Shown here: one piece after another, positions 40,869 to 50,511 of the stretch | Layout of the letters: each line of letters opens with the position of its first letter | Numbering within the stretch: the first letter of the stretch is position 1 | Assembly (NCBI RefSeq): GCF_000427965.1 | Contig: NZ_ATZA01000005.1 | Span: 1 to 64,000 of the forward strand | DNA length: 64,000 nt | Source of the DNA: Olivibacter sitiensis DSM 17696 | GTDB lineage: Bacteria > Bacteroidota > Bacteroidia > Sphingobacteriales > Sphingobacteriaceae | Direction: 5' to 3' | Made by a program: the position numbers and the translations under genes | Notes under the pieces: model-generated | Database searches by the model: none | The model's input: the letters and a program-made list of their open reading frames with translations, nothing else | What the model was told of the DNA's origin: nothing

Positions 40869-42576
40869 AAGCCTGGAGGTCTATTTTCTTCTTTAATGTC
40901 TGTGCGCTAGCGGTATCGTCTCCAGCTATTTTCAAGGCAGATTCCCACTGTTTCATTGCCTCTTTTTCTTTGCCCAACTTGGCCAAAATATCGCCATAGT
41001 GTTCTAATAAAGCGACAGAACTGCTGTCGCTATTGCCAATAGCCTTTTCAATCCATACCAGTGCTTCCTGGTACTTGCCTTGCTGAAACAGCACCCAGGC
41101 ATAGGTATCTTCAAAGGTTGCATTGTTGGGCTCCAGCATATTGGCCCTACTGGACATCTGGGCCGCCTGATCCAAGTTTTCCTTGCGCAAGGAAAGGTAA
41201 TAGGCATAGTTGTTCAGTACGCCGACGTTATCTGGCTCCAGGGCTAAGGATTCGTTATAGGCGAGATCTGATTCCCTGTACATATGCAAAGCATTATAAG
41301 TATCTCCCAGGCTGCCATATATCTGCGCCATAAACGGTTCGTTACGCTCGTCTGCATGGTTCAAGGCAGCCTCAAAACTGCTTCTCGCTTTGTCAAATTC
41401 CTTGTTAAAGGAAAAAGCATGTCCCGCAAAAAACTGCGTAATGGGACTGTCTGGAAATAAATTAACCGCAGTGTCAGCATGTACTGCCGCATCTTTCAGG
41501 TGATTGTTTGTCAAATCTAGCTGTAGCAACTGCTCCCAAACCTTATTTTGATGGGCATCCAACTGGGTAGAGCGTATATATTGCATACGGGCGAGATCTT
41601 GCTTGCCGGTTTGGACAAGCACGTCCCCATATATGGCGTGCACGACCGCTTCCTCCGGATACTTTGTTGTGAGTATATTGGCCAGTTCCTCTACGCTGGA
41701 CCACTGCTCTCTTTTCAGATCCCGAGAAGCCATTACCCGAGATAAAATATTCACCTTGTCTTCAACTTTCAGGTCGCTGGTCATGAAAACCTTTTTCAGA
41801 TTGTCCAAAGCTTTGCCCTCTTCGTTCTGAGCATTGTAAACGTCCGAGCGACTAATGGCTATATAGGGATCCTTAGGAATTTTCTTTTCTGCCCTATCCA
41901 AAGCTGCCATGGCCTGCTTTGGATCCCCGAGCTTCAGGTAAAGATTGGAGAGTAAGATATATCCCTTATTGTCCTTGGGTTTGTTCTTTATCAGCTTATT
42001 CAGTTCCTCCACGGCGATATGCGATTGACCCTGCGCGATATACACATTGTGGCGGGCCAACATCAAATTGTCACTACTGCCAAATTCTTTCTCAATCAAA
42101 GCGTAGGTCTTTAATGCCGCTTCATAGTCCTTGCTCAAAAATTCTGAATAAGCCTTATCGAAATAAAATTCCCTCTGCTTAGGTTTCAATGCTATCAACT
42201 TGGCATATATGGGAGGCAGGGAAGCAAAATCTTCCATTTGTTTATAGACATCGGAAAGTAGTATCCAATACCACTCATTATCGGGATTTAGCTGGGCGGC
42301 CTTTTTTGCATTGATGGCAGCCTCGCCCGAAGAGCCCATTTCCAATTGAAGGCGTGCAAGCTCGAAATAAGCTTGATCGTTCTGTGGGTTTACCTTTACT
42401 GCCCTCTGCAAATCGGCTACGGCTTGCTGCACATTCCCCTCGTTCCTCTCGCTGATACCAGAGGTCAAAAGACTGGAAGAAAGCGCCGAGTCTGGCAAGG
42501 TCTCCTGCGCTAGCGACGCGATAGGCGCTACGAGCGCAAGAAAAACGAGAACAATCAGGCAACGAGCTATTTTCAT
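40858..42576 (-). CDS. exported tetratricopeptide-repeat protein
   Basis: A 572-residue protein from the ATG at 42576 with a signal peptide ('APIASLAQE'), then TPR units over almost the whole length, e.g. 'NPQNDQAYFELARLQLEMGS' and 'EPDNVGVLNNYAYYLSLRKE' (each about 34 residues). TPRs form solenoids that assemble protein complexes. It is coupled to DUF4292 by an 11-base overlap and follows the flippase gene by 77 bases, so it likely works in envelope or polysaccharide assembly in the periplasm. Confidence 0.88.
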   Translation of the reverse strand: MKIARCLIVLVFLALVAPIASLAQETLPDSALSSSLLTSGISERNEGNVQQAVADLQRAVKVNPQNDQAYFELARLQLEMGSSGEAAINAKKAAQLNPDNEWYWILLSDVYKQMEDFASLPPIYAKLIALKPKQREFYFDKAYSEFLSKDYEAALKTYALIEKEFGSSDNLMLARHNVYIAQGQSHIAVEELNKLIKNKPKDNKGYILLSNLYLKLGDPKQAMAALDRAEKKIPKDPYIAISRSDVYNAQNEEGKALDNLKKVFMTSDLKVEDKVNILSRVMASRDLKREQWSSVEELANILTTKYPEEAVVHAIYGDVLVQTGKQDLARMQYIRSTQLDAHQNKVWEQLLQLDLTNNHLKDAAVHADTAVNLFPDSPITQFFAGHAFSFNKEFDKARSSFEAALNHADERNEPFMAQIYGSLGDTYNALHMYRESDLAYNESLALEPDNVGVLNNYAYYLSLRKENLDQAAQMSSRANMLEPNNATFEDTYAWVLFQQGKYQEALVWIEKAIGNSDSSSVALLEHYGDILAKLGKEKEAMKQWESALKIAGDDTASAQTLKKKIDLQAYVE

Positions 42577-42653
42577 GTGTAATTTGTCTTTATTATTTTT
42601 ATAACCCCTATTTAACGCTTTTGTTGGCAATAGGTTTAATTGCATATGCCGTG

Positions 42654-44159
42654 CTATCTATCTCTTTTGCCCAACAATATGGCCAACTGCTTTCGTTCCA
42701 TAAGGAATGTGAAAAGTAAAAATAAGATAAATAAAACGTTTCCTATAATAAGATCCCGATGAAATACAGAAAAAGACATCCAGCTGATGACCGCCGCCAT
42801 GGCCAAATAGGTTATGTTTTTTTTGAGGTGATAGGGTATGGGATAATGGCGCTGCCCCAATATATACGAAAGCACCATCATGGATCCATAAGTCGTCAAG
42901 GTGATCCAGGCACTGGCAATATATCCGTATCGTGGGATGAGCACGAAGTTCAGCACGATGGTCACTATCGCCCCAAATCCGGAAATGTAAACTCCATAGC
43001 GGGTCTGATCGGAAAGTTTGTACCAAATGGATAGGTTCATATAAACCCCCAAAAACACATAAGCCATAATGAGTATGGGTACTATGGGCAATCCCGACCA
43101 GTATTCCATTCTGGCTTCGAGCGTGCCCCCTCTAGTGAAAAATTTAAGTATCTCTATGTTAGCCACCAGCCCCACCATGGCGACAGACATGGCAATGATG
43201 AGGTAGTCCATGATAACGGAATATACCGATCCGGCGTTCTTCTCCTTGGCATAACTGAAAAAAAACGGCTCTGCACCTAAGCGAAATGCCTGTACGGCAA
43301 TACTCATAAAAACCGCTAGCTTGCTGCACATAGTGTATATACCTACGTCGCGGGCGCTGGTTTCTTGGGGCAGCAACTCCTTGAGCAGCAACTTATCCAG
43401 GTTTTCGTTGACAATGAAGGAAAAATTAGCTATCAGGATAGGGAAGCTATACCCCAACATATCCTTCACCAATGCTCCATCCCACTTCAACTGTAGTTTT
43501 AATATTTCCGGAATCAGCATCAGTAGGGTAATCACACTGGCGGTTAGATTGGATAGAAATACATAACCAATCCAGCCAGGCCGATACCAACGCGCTAACC
43601 AATCTGCTCCTATTCCATTTCGTTCAATGAGCCAGGGAATAACAAGGATGAACAATAAATTAAGCCCCACGAAAGTGGCAATGTTAGCGAGTTTGATACA
43701 AGCAAACCGTATGGGCCTCCCTTCTGCCCTGATACGCGCAAAGGGAATGACTGCCAAAGCATCTGCAATGAGGATGAAAACGAACACCTTCAAATAAAAG
43801 GCTAGGTCCTTATCTGCAAACTGTCGCTGTAAATAGCCCGCCACTGCATCGAAGGAAACAAACAAGGTGAGCAGCAAAAGGGCTGAGGTAAACAGCGTAA
43901 TCAGAAAAGTATTGGCATACACCTTCTCCTTCTCGTCGGCTCTCTTTTGCAAATAGCGAAAGAAAGTAGTTTCCATGCCAAATGCCAAAAAAGCATTGAG
44001 CATGGCTGCCCAACTATAGAGATAACCAAACACGCCATAAGTAGAGGGGGGATACTTATTGGCCAGAAGCGGCGTCAGGATGAAATTCATGATCCTGGCC
44101 ACTATGGTACTAAGCCCGTATATCAGGGTATGTCCGGCAAATCTTCTTAATGTAGACAA
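42654..44159 (-). CDS. oligosaccharide flippase (Wzx/MATE-like polysaccharide exporter)
   Basis: A 501-residue inner-membrane protein with about 12-14 hydrophobic segments. The start 'FAGHTLIYGLSTIVARIMNFILTPLLA' and 'YGVFGYLYSWAAMLNAFLAFGMETTFFRYL' (cores near residues 8 and 41) are typical of the polysaccharide synthesis/MOP exporter family, which flips lipid-linked glycans. The start at 44159 is TTG: the frame has a stop three codons upstream and no ATG near, and this start gives the complete first helix. The gene heads the flippase-TPR-DUF4292-EnvC series. Confidence 0.88.
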   Translation of the reverse strand: MSTLRRFAGHTLIYGLSTIVARIMNFILTPLLANKYPPSTYGVFGYLYSWAAMLNAFLAFGMETTFFRYLQKRADEKEKVYANTFLITLFTSALLLLTLFVSFDAVAGYLQRQFADKDLAFYLKVFVFILIADALAVIPFARIRAEGRPIRFACIKLANIATFVGLNLLFILVIPWLIERNGIGADWLARWYRPGWIGYVFLSNLTASVITLLMLIPEILKLQLKWDGALVKDMLGYSFPILIANFSFIVNENLDKLLLKELLPQETSARDVGIYTMCSKLAVFMSIAVQAFRLGAEPFFFSYAKEKNAGSVYSVIMDYLIIAMSVAMVGLVANIEILKFFTRGGTLEARMEYWSGLPIVPILIMAYVFLGVYMNLSIWYKLSDQTRYGVYISGFGAIVTIVLNFVLIPRYGYIASAWITLTTYGSMMVLSYILGQRHYPIPYHLKKNITYLAMAAVISWMSFSVFHRDLIIGNVLFILFLLFTFLMERKQLAILLGKRDR

Positions 44160-44238
44160 GCTATACTAAAAATAAAAAGTAAAAAAAACGTCCGCAAAAG
44201 GGTGGAAAGAAATCGACACAAGCAATTGCATAGATTCT

Positions 44239-44523
44239 TTATCGCTTAACTACGACAAAATTTTTGTGATGCCGTAGCTCGCCTTCCTTGACCTCTACCT
44301 GTGTTACCTGCGCATCTTCCGGACCTTCATGGCACCATTCCAAAAAGCTCTCCAAATCCAGCGGATTACCCTCTGCCTCGATTTGTACCGAGCCATTGGG
44401 AAGGTTCTTTACGGTGCCCCTTATCTTCATCACATCGGCCACTGCCTTTGTAGACGCCCTATAATATACCTTTTGAACTTTACCGTGAACAAGTATGTCC
44501 AAATGTTTTAACGCTTGCGGCAT
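44239..44523 (-). CDS. acyP: acylphosphatase
   Basis: A 94-residue acylphosphatase, which hydrolyses carboxyl-phosphate bonds such as those of acetyl phosphate or 1,3-bisphosphoglycerate. The catalytic Arg lies in 'VHGKVQKVYYRAST' (about residue 22) and the Asn in 'GTVKNLPNGSVQIEAEG' (about residue 40). The loop is 'KVQKVYYR' where most family members have GxVQGVxFR, a conservative change that keeps the catalytic Arg. Alone between the flippase and the amidohydrolase. Confidence 0.9.
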   Translation of the reverse strand: MPQALKHLDILVHGKVQKVYYRASTKAVADVMKIRGTVKNLPNGSVQIEAEGNPLDLESFLEWCHEGPEDAQVTQVEVKEGELRHHKNFVVVKR

Positions 44524-44634
44524 TGCTATCTTATTGTTGTTCTATCCAGTTGGGCATGCATCTGCCAAATTGGCTAATAAAGAACAAAAGTATTCAAAAA
44601 TAATGCAAATACGGAAAAATATAGCAGCAGCAAC

Positions 44635-45807
44635 CTAGGCCAACTTTTTGACCGTTGACTTTTCCGACAGGGTTTTCCCTTTCACATGGCTTATTAGGTT
44701 AAGCCCAGGTGTCTTACCTATCTCTAGCGAGCCGAGTTGTTCGTCCATCTGCAAGTACTTTGCGCCATTTAGCGTGGCCCAACGCAATACCTTCTCAAAA
44801 GGAATTTCATCAAAGTGTTGCAGTATTGTTTTTATTTCGGACAGTATGCATAACCTGTCATTGGAGGCCAAGCTATCTGTACCCAAAACGATCTCATGTT
44901 CCATCTTCCAAAACATAGGAATTTTGGGCAAGCGGTTTTCTATGTACAAGTTGGCCTTAGGGCAAAAGCACCAGGTAATCTGCTGCTCGTGCCTATTCAC
45001 AAAATAGATATCCTTTATTGTTGTGTAGGTATTGTGCACCAACATGCAGGGTTGATTGCTAGGCATCAACGGAAGCATGCTTTGCAGCGAATCCCTGCCT
45101 TGTGCCTTAAAAAAGCTGATATCTCTCCCCAGCTCCCTATAGAAATCAACGAAATCTCCATTTTTATAACGAAAGAATTTGTTCTCCTCCTCTGTTTCCT
45201 GGTTATGAATGCTCAGCAAATTGCGCTCGGGATGGTCTAGCTGCTTGAGGTATCGGTAGATCTCCTTGCAGACGGAATAGGGTGCATGGGGTGTGATGCT
45301 TGAGGGAAGATCGAAGGCTTGGCAGGTTTCCAGCGCCCTGTCAAAATAAGCTCGGGCCTTCTCTGGTTCAAAGCATAACAGTTCAACAAAAGTATGATAA
45401 GCGATAGCGCTGTCTTTCTTTGTGGGAGCAGAAATTGCCGTATTGGAGATATCGCCCACCGCCACTACGCCATTTTCCAACATTTGCGCATCGGCTCGTT
45501 CCATTGCCGCAACTATATCATCTTCTTCATAGTAGCGGAATTTCATGACAGATTGCAAAAACCTCACAAGTCCCGTGTGCCTAGGCAATGCCCCAAGCAG
45601 GTGCGAAAGTTCAAGATGGCAATGACTATTCACAAATCCCGGGGTAATGAACCCTTTATGCTTCTGGACAACGGCATCGGCGGGAATTTCATCCGAGCTG
45701 TGATACAAACCTAAAATTTCCCCGTCTTCGCCAACTTCTACTATTCCATTCCGGACAGGGTCCTTGTGTACAGGAAAGATATAGTCTGCGGTATGGTATA
45801 TGCTCAT
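44635..45807 (-). CDS. amidohydrolase family (TRZ/ATZ-like) metal-dependent deaminase or hydrolase
   Basis: A 390-residue cytosolic amidohydrolase. 'GFVNSHCHLELSHLLG' near residue 57 holds the HxH metal motif, 'TPHAPYSVCKEI' near residue 192 a further His, 'SIHNQETEEE' the following His-Glu motif, and 'VLGTDSLASN' near residue 309 the catalytic Asp. This is the pattern of cytosine-deaminase-like enzymes such as chlorohydrolases, S-adenosylhomocysteine deaminase and aminofutalosine deaminase. I cannot choose between these substrates. It is divergent from rlmN. Confidence 0.82.
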   Translation of the reverse strand: MSIYHTADYIFPVHKDPVRNGIVEVGEDGEILGLYHSSDEIPADAVVQKHKGFITPGFVNSHCHLELSHLLGALPRHTGLVRFLQSVMKFRYYEEDDIVAAMERADAQMLENGVVAVGDISNTAISAPTKKDSAIAYHTFVELLCFEPEKARAYFDRALETCQAFDLPSSITPHAPYSVCKEIYRYLKQLDHPERNLLSIHNQETEEENKFFRYKNGDFVDFYRELGRDISFFKAQGRDSLQSMLPLMPSNQPCMLVHNTYTTIKDIYFVNRHEQQITWCFCPKANLYIENRLPKIPMFWKMEHEIVLGTDSLASNDRLCILSEIKTILQHFDEIPFEKVLRWATLNGAKYLQMDEQLGSLEIGKTPGLNLISHVKGKTLSEKSTVKKLA

Positions 45808-45974
45808 TTAATTCTTTTTTTCCACCAAAATGAGATAGATATTCAGTTGAAAGTGGCCTATAAACGACAGCAATCTATATCTTTTAAATAAGATTAGCTT
45901 CTATTTATTTGATATATAATCAATTAAGCCTTTATTTTTTATTTTTCGGTGGTCGAAAGTTCACCATTTTTAGG

Positions 45975-45982
45975 TATCTTTG
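45975..45982 (+). promoter_or_regulatory. rlmN: -7 element giving a nearly leaderless rlmN mRNA
   Basis: TATCTTTG matches TAnnTTTG and ends 7 bases before the ATG at 45990, so transcription should start within a few bases of the start codon. This argues for the start at 45990 over the longer frame from 45909. Confidence 0.65.
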
Positions 45983-45989
45983 CAAGATA

Positions 45990-47060
45990 ATGTTGAAAAA
46001 AAATAAGATCGACATACGTTCACTGTCTCTGGAACAGCTAAAAGAGCAGCTTGTGGCCAATGGCGAACAGGGATTTCGTGCCAAGCAGATTTACGAATGG
46101 CTGTGGCAGAAATCCTGCACGGATTTTGAGCAGATGAGTAATTTGAGCAAAAATTTGCGTGACAAGCTGAGCCAGACGTATACTATCAATGCGGTCAAAA
46201 TAGACAAGTCGCAACACAGTGCCGACAAAACCATAAAAAGTACTTTTCGTTTGGTAGACAATCATCTCATTGAGGGCGTGTTGATTCCGACTCCCGAGCG
46301 CATGACTGCTTGCGTGAGTTCTCAGGTTGGCTGCAGCCTCACCTGCAAATTCTGCGCCACGGGCTATATGGAAAGAAAACGCAACCTCCATGCGGACGAG
46401 ATCTATGACCAAGTGGTATTGATAGCACGACAAGCCGAAGAAAGCTATCAGCAAGCCTTGAGCAATATTGTTTACATGGGTATGGGAGAACCTTTACTTA
46501 ACTATGCCAATGTCTTGCGTTCCATAGAGCGCATCACCTCACCAGACGGCCTCAATATGGCTTCCAAACGCATTACGGTTTCTACGGCGGGTATTGCCAA
46601 AATGATCAAGAAACTGGGCGACGACCAAGTAAAGTTTAACCTAGCGCTTTCCTTACATGCCGCAAATGACGAGAAACGCAATGAGATCATGCCTATCAAC
46701 GAACAGAACAGTTTGAAGGCGCTCTCGGAAGCCTTAAAATACTATTTTGCCAAGACCAAAAATCCCGTCACCTACGAATACATTGTCTTTCACCATTTCA
46801 ATGATGAGCTAAGCGATGCCAAGGAGCTGGCAAAATTTTGCAAGCATGTTCCCTGCAAAGTAAACATCATTGAGTACAACCCCATTGCTTTTGCCGATTT
46901 TCAAAATGCCGAAGGAGATAAAATAGAACAGTTTGCCGAATATTTGCGTAGCCAAGGGGTCATCACCAATGTGCGGAGAAGTAGGGGAAAGGATATAGAC
47001 GCCGCCTGCGGCCAATTGGCCGTGAAAGAAAAGGAAGCACAAGAAACAGTAAACACTTAG
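45990..47060 (+). CDS. rlmN: dual-specificity 23S rRNA (A2503)/tRNA (A37) methyltransferase RlmN
   Basis: A 356-residue radical-SAM enzyme that makes 2-methyladenosine in 23S rRNA and some tRNAs. The iron-sulfur motif is 'CSLTCKFCATG' (C115, C119, C122), preceded by 'RMTACVSSQVG'; 'NIVYMGMGEPLLNYANVL', 'ITVSTAG' and 'LALSLHAANDEKRNEIMPIN' follow, and 'DIDAACGQLA' near the C-terminus holds the conserved methyl-carrying Cys. Start chosen at 45990 because of the promoter and the family length. comF follows 22 bases downstream. Confidence 0.95.
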   Translation: MLKKNKIDIRSLSLEQLKEQLVANGEQGFRAKQIYEWLWQKSCTDFEQMSNLSKNLRDKLSQTYTINAVKIDKSQHSADKTIKSTFRLVDNHLIEGVLIPTPERMTACVSSQVGCSLTCKFCATGYMERKRNLHADEIYDQVVLIARQAEESYQQALSNIVYMGMGEPLLNYANVLRSIERITSPDGLNMASKRITVSTAGIAKMIKKLGDDQVKFNLALSLHAANDEKRNEIMPINEQNSLKALSEALKYYFAKTKNPVTYEYIVFHHFNDELSDAKELAKFCKHVPCKVNIIEYNPIAFADFQNAEGDKIEQFAEYLRSQGVITNVRRSRGKDIDAACGQLAVKEKEAQETVNT

Positions 47061-47082
47061 ATTAACCATCCATATTAAAGAC

Positions 47083-47778
47083 ATGGAAATGAGACAGGTT
47101 TTCCATGATTTTATTTCTTTGCTATTTCCGCCTACCTGCATTGGTTGTGGGATGCCTTTATATGCTAACGAAGAGTACCTTTGTACTTTTTGCTGGTATA
47201 AATTGCCCGTTACCAACTGCCATCTCCACCCAGAGCAGAATGAAGCTGCCAAGCACTTTTGGGGCCGATTGCAGGATGTACAGGCTGCTTCCTATCTCTA
47301 TTTTAATCCAAAATCGTCCGTCGAAAGGATACTCTACGAACTGAAATACAACAACAAACCAGAGATCGGTATCTTACTAGGAAAGAAATATGGCGAGATA
47401 CTACAAAATACCGATTTTGCTCGTATCGACGCCATACTGCCAGTACCCCTACATAGTAAGAAAAAACGGAAACGAGGGTATAACCAAAGCTCTTGTATTG
47501 CGCAGGGGCTTGCCCATGCTTGGAATGTCCCTGTTATGGAAGATTGCCTAATACGGACAAAACACACTACTTCTCAAACCCGTAAGAACAGAATAGAGCG
47601 CTATGAGAATATGAAGGAGGCATTTACAATACCTTATCCCTTACAATTGGAGCATAAGCACGTATTGCTCGTAGATGACGTACTGACCACAGGTGCCACC
47701 ATAGAAGCTTGTGCGGCACCATTGTTGAAAATAGAGGGATTAAGGCTCAGCATTCTTACCCTTGCCTTAGCAAAATAA
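47083..47778 (+). CDS. ComF family phosphoribosyltransferase-like protein
   Basis: A 231-residue ComF/GntX-type protein. The N-terminal zinc ribbon has Cys pairs 'CIGCG' (about residues 19-23) and 'CTFC' (about 34-37). The PRTase part has 'ILYELKYNNK', 'ILPVPLHSKKKRKRGYNQSS', and the PRPP loop 'VLLVDDVLTTGATIEAC'. Homologues take part in DNA uptake in some bacteria, but most have no proven role. Cotranscribed with rlmN (22-base gap) and followed by a terminator. Confidence 0.9.
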   Translation: MEMRQVFHDFISLLFPPTCIGCGMPLYANEEYLCTFCWYKLPVTNCHLHPEQNEAAKHFWGRLQDVQAASYLYFNPKSSVERILYELKYNNKPEIGILLGKKYGEILQNTDFARIDAILPVPLHSKKKRKRGYNQSSCIAQGLAHAWNVPVMEDCLIRTKHTTSQTRKNRIERYENMKEAFTIPYPLQLEHKHVLLVDDVLTTGATIEACAAPLLKIEGLRLSILTLALAK

Positions 47779-47823
47779 CTAAAATCGCCCAGAAATAGAC
47801 GGAAACAAAAAAGACAAAGACGG

Positions 47824-47866
47824 GGCTGTCTCCTATGTTTGTTGTAAGCAAATGTAGCAGACAGCC
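47824..47866 (+). terminator. intrinsic terminator after comF
   Basis: GGCTGTCT and AGACAGCC form a perfect 8-bp outer stem, with a second inner pairing TTTG/CAAA. It sits in the gap between the convergent comF and DoxX-like genes. Confidence 0.65.
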
Positions 47867-47903
47867 TCTTAAAGATTTAAGAAGATTAAAATATCGAAAC
47901 CGA

Positions 47904-48332
47904 TCAGGCTGGTACGTTTTTCTTCTTCGATTTACCGAAAACATCCATCACCAACACGAATACCAGTGTGATGAGGATAGCTAGACTAACTCCCGAAGCA
48001 GCGTAGGGATTGAGCACCGTAACCGTTAAATCCTTGAACAATAAAGCCATAAGAATAACAGGCATCTGAGCGGCACAGGCAACCCGAATATATTTTCCGG
48101 TAAAAAGTGCCATGGCTCCCAAAATATGGGCCACGATGATCATGTGAACCAACAGGCTTAACATAAAAGCGACACCCACCGAGCTTTCCCTCATGACCAC
48201 ACTAAAAGCATTAATATTGGAAACAAATTCTATCCCTTTCCACAAAATAACAATGGCCAAAACTATCCTGATAGCTTCCAACCAAAGCGGATGACGAGGC
48301 GCGTCTTCCTGGGCTGCATTTCTTGAGACCAT
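47904..48332 (-). CDS. DoxX-like four-span membrane protein
   Basis: A 142-residue inner-membrane protein with four hydrophobic segments, starting after a polar head ('RHPLWLEAIRIVLAIVILWKGIEF'; core near residue 15). 'GMALF'-like 'GAMALFTGKYIRVA' in the third part and a Lys-rich C-terminus fit the DoxX-like group of small membrane proteins, whose function is mostly unknown. Alone between convergent comF and the start of the carbohydrate locus downstream. Confidence 0.55.
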   Translation of the reverse strand: MVSRNAAQEDAPRHPLWLEAIRIVLAIVILWKGIEFVSNINAFSVVMRESSVGVAFMLSLLVHMIIVAHILGAMALFTGKYIRVACAAQMPVILMALLFKDLTVTVLNPYAASGVSLAILITLVFVLVMDVFGKSKKKNVPA

Positions 48333-48485
48333 AACATTAGGTTTTAATGTTTAACAAATACAATTGGTCTGATAAAATTCGACTTTTACTTTGAGAAAAA
48401 CAAATTTATTTTACTTTTCTCTTTCCCTAGAAAAACCATTCTATCTTTATGATCCGCCTCTCGGCCCTGCATTGCTTTTTCTTGC

Positions 48486-50444
48486 TCATCTAATGGTATA
48501 TTTTTCTGTTTTGGTAATTTCTGGCCAGTTGTCCGTACGAAAAGGTTCTGCTGGCAAGCCAGAAGTGTTGAACAAATTGGCGGCTCCTGCATCGTCTGCC
48601 CAAGCATAGTGCACTGAAACCGGCACACTAACCTCGGCAGCCGTCAACACCACCTTATTGCCGGAAATCACAGCCTTTGCAGGATAAAACTTTTGATTGG
48701 CGCCCGCCAGCTCAAAGCCATTCAACTCAAGCCCTTTCACTTTTAGCCCGCCGTCGGTATTTTTAAAGGTTAAGGTTACGGTATTTCCCGAAATCTTTAC
48801 CTTATCCAGTATCGGGCCTTTGTCTACCACTTTTTTTCCATAAGTGTTCTTCAAAGCCAATTTTGCCAATCGCAGTCCAACGTCCTGCTTGTTCTTGGGA
48901 TGTATATCCTTGGATTCACCGATATCAATGGTAACGGCCATACCTGTATTGGACAAATCCAACGCTTTTGTTTGTGCTTCCCGAAGTTCTGCCCATTGGC
49001 TCCCTTCGTTGCTCACCCCACCTCCTGCCTGATAGCTGGCTAGTTGAACAAAATAGAAAGGCAAAGCGCCCTGGGCGAAATGCGTTCGCCAGTCGGTAAT
49101 CATCAATGGAAAAGCAGTTTGATATTGATGGGCTCGGGGAGCATTGTTCTCCCCCTGATACCATAGAAAACCTTTAATACTCATTGGCAAGAGAGGGAAA
49201 ATCATGGCATTATACAATAAAGACGGGTAGCTATTGGGACCTATATCGATCTTAGAATCAAACAAACGCTCCACTTTATACTTCCATTCGGAAGCTAGGG
49301 GAATGATCTTGTCTCCGATATGCAGACCTACATCATCCGGCCGTCCATATATTCCGCCATTACCATAACTATCCTCTATCCTCACGGCAATCACATTTGT
49401 TCCCTCTTTCAAAACTCCCGATGGGATTTTATATGCCCTAGGCTCATTATAGCTTTTCGTTCCTCCTACACGCACTCCGTTTACATAGGTATCGTCCATG
49501 TCATCAATGGCGGCCAAAAGAAGAAGTGCTTCCTGACCCGCATCTTCAGAAGAAATCTGTAGGGTTTTGCGCATCCACACTATGCCATCCAAAGTACCTA
49601 GGGGTCCTTGCCACAGGCCGGGTACCTTCATTTCGGGCCAAGTGGAGTCATCATAATCTGCGCCCTTTAGCCGAGCTAGTTCGGATGCATCGGGCAGACC
49701 CCCTTGTTGCTGTTGTATGGTTTCTATATTGCTTTCCTTTATCTTTTTCATCTGGCTTACCCTCTCTTCAAAAGAGAAGCTGGAAGTGAACTTGGCATCC
49801 ACAATACCTGCCTGTTGCAATGCTGTCAGACTAGTCCATGTTTCTATATCGGTACCACCCCAAGACGAATTGACGATACCAATTGGAACCTGTAGCTCCC
49901 TATATAATTCCCTCGCAAAGAAATATCCCACTGCGGTAAATTGACCAACATGCTGGTTATTAGCGACTTTCCATTCTCCTGCATCCATCAAATCGTCCAA
50001 AGGATTTGCCGATACAGCATTTGAAACCTTAAAATTTCTGATATTTGGGAAATTGGCAGAAGCTATCTCCACTGTAGCATTTGCGCTCTGCCCCACCGTC
50101 CATTCCATGTTGGACTGCCCAGAACAAAGCCATACATCGCCCACCAGCACATCCTCCAGCACGATTTTGTTTTTGCCTTCTACGGTCAATATATCCGGTC
50201 CTCCGGCCTTTTCTGGTTTAAGAACAACATACCAAAGACCATTTTCATCTGCTGTCACCTGTCGCTGCTGCTGACGAAAACGGATGCTTACACTTTCGCC
50301 TCTGGCGGCCCAACCCCAGATCTTCATATCCTTGTCCCTTTGCAAGACCATGCCAGTACCGAAAATCTTGGGCAACCGTATCTCGCAAAAAGTTTGTCCC
50401 ATTATAAAAAATGCGACTAGAAAAAACGCAAGTTTCTTGTTCAT
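48486..50444 (-). CDS. sialate O-acetylesterase-like SGNH carbohydrate esterase
   Basis: A 652-residue exported esterase with signal peptide ('FIMGQTFCEIRLP'). The SASA-type domain begins after an N-terminal 'FGTGMVLQRDKDMKIWGWA' region; the nucleophile is S111 in 'LCSGQSNMEW', the oxyanion Asn is in 'NSSWGGTDIETWTSL', and 'DIGESKDIHPKNK' near residue 537 holds the catalytic Asp-His. A beta-sandwich insert ('DDTYVNGVRVGGT') is inserted in the catalytic domain, as is common in this family. It removes O-acetyl groups from sialic acids or from other acetylated sugars. Last gene of the minus-strand carbohydrate locus. Confidence 0.88.
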   Translation of the reverse strand: MNKKLAFFLVAFFIMGQTFCEIRLPKIFGTGMVLQRDKDMKIWGWAARGESVSIRFRQQQRQVTADENGLWYVVLKPEKAGGPDILTVEGKNKIVLEDVLVGDVWLCSGQSNMEWTVGQSANATVEIASANFPNIRNFKVSNAVSANPLDDLMDAGEWKVANNQHVGQFTAVGYFFARELYRELQVPIGIVNSSWGGTDIETWTSLTALQQAGIVDAKFTSSFSFEERVSQMKKIKESNIETIQQQQGGLPDASELARLKGADYDDSTWPEMKVPGLWQGPLGTLDGIVWMRKTLQISSEDAGQEALLLLAAIDDMDDTYVNGVRVGGTKSYNEPRAYKIPSGVLKEGTNVIAVRIEDSYGNGGIYGRPDDVGLHIGDKIIPLASEWKYKVERLFDSKIDIGPNSYPSLLYNAMIFPLLPMSIKGFLWYQGENNAPRAHQYQTAFPLMITDWRTHFAQGALPFYFVQLASYQAGGGVSNEGSQWAELREAQTKALDLSNTGMAVTIDIGESKDIHPKNKQDVGLRLAKLALKNTYGKKVVDKGPILDKVKISGNTVTLTFKNTDGGLKVKGLELNGFELAGANQKFYPAKAVISGNKVVLTAAEVSVPVSVHYAWADDAGAANLFNTSGLPAEPFRTDNWPEITKTEKYTIR

Positions 50445-50511
50445 ATAGGTTTATTTAATCAGTTACGTTTAATACGGTAAATATATGAAATGTCTGCATT
50501 CCAAATGCTGC

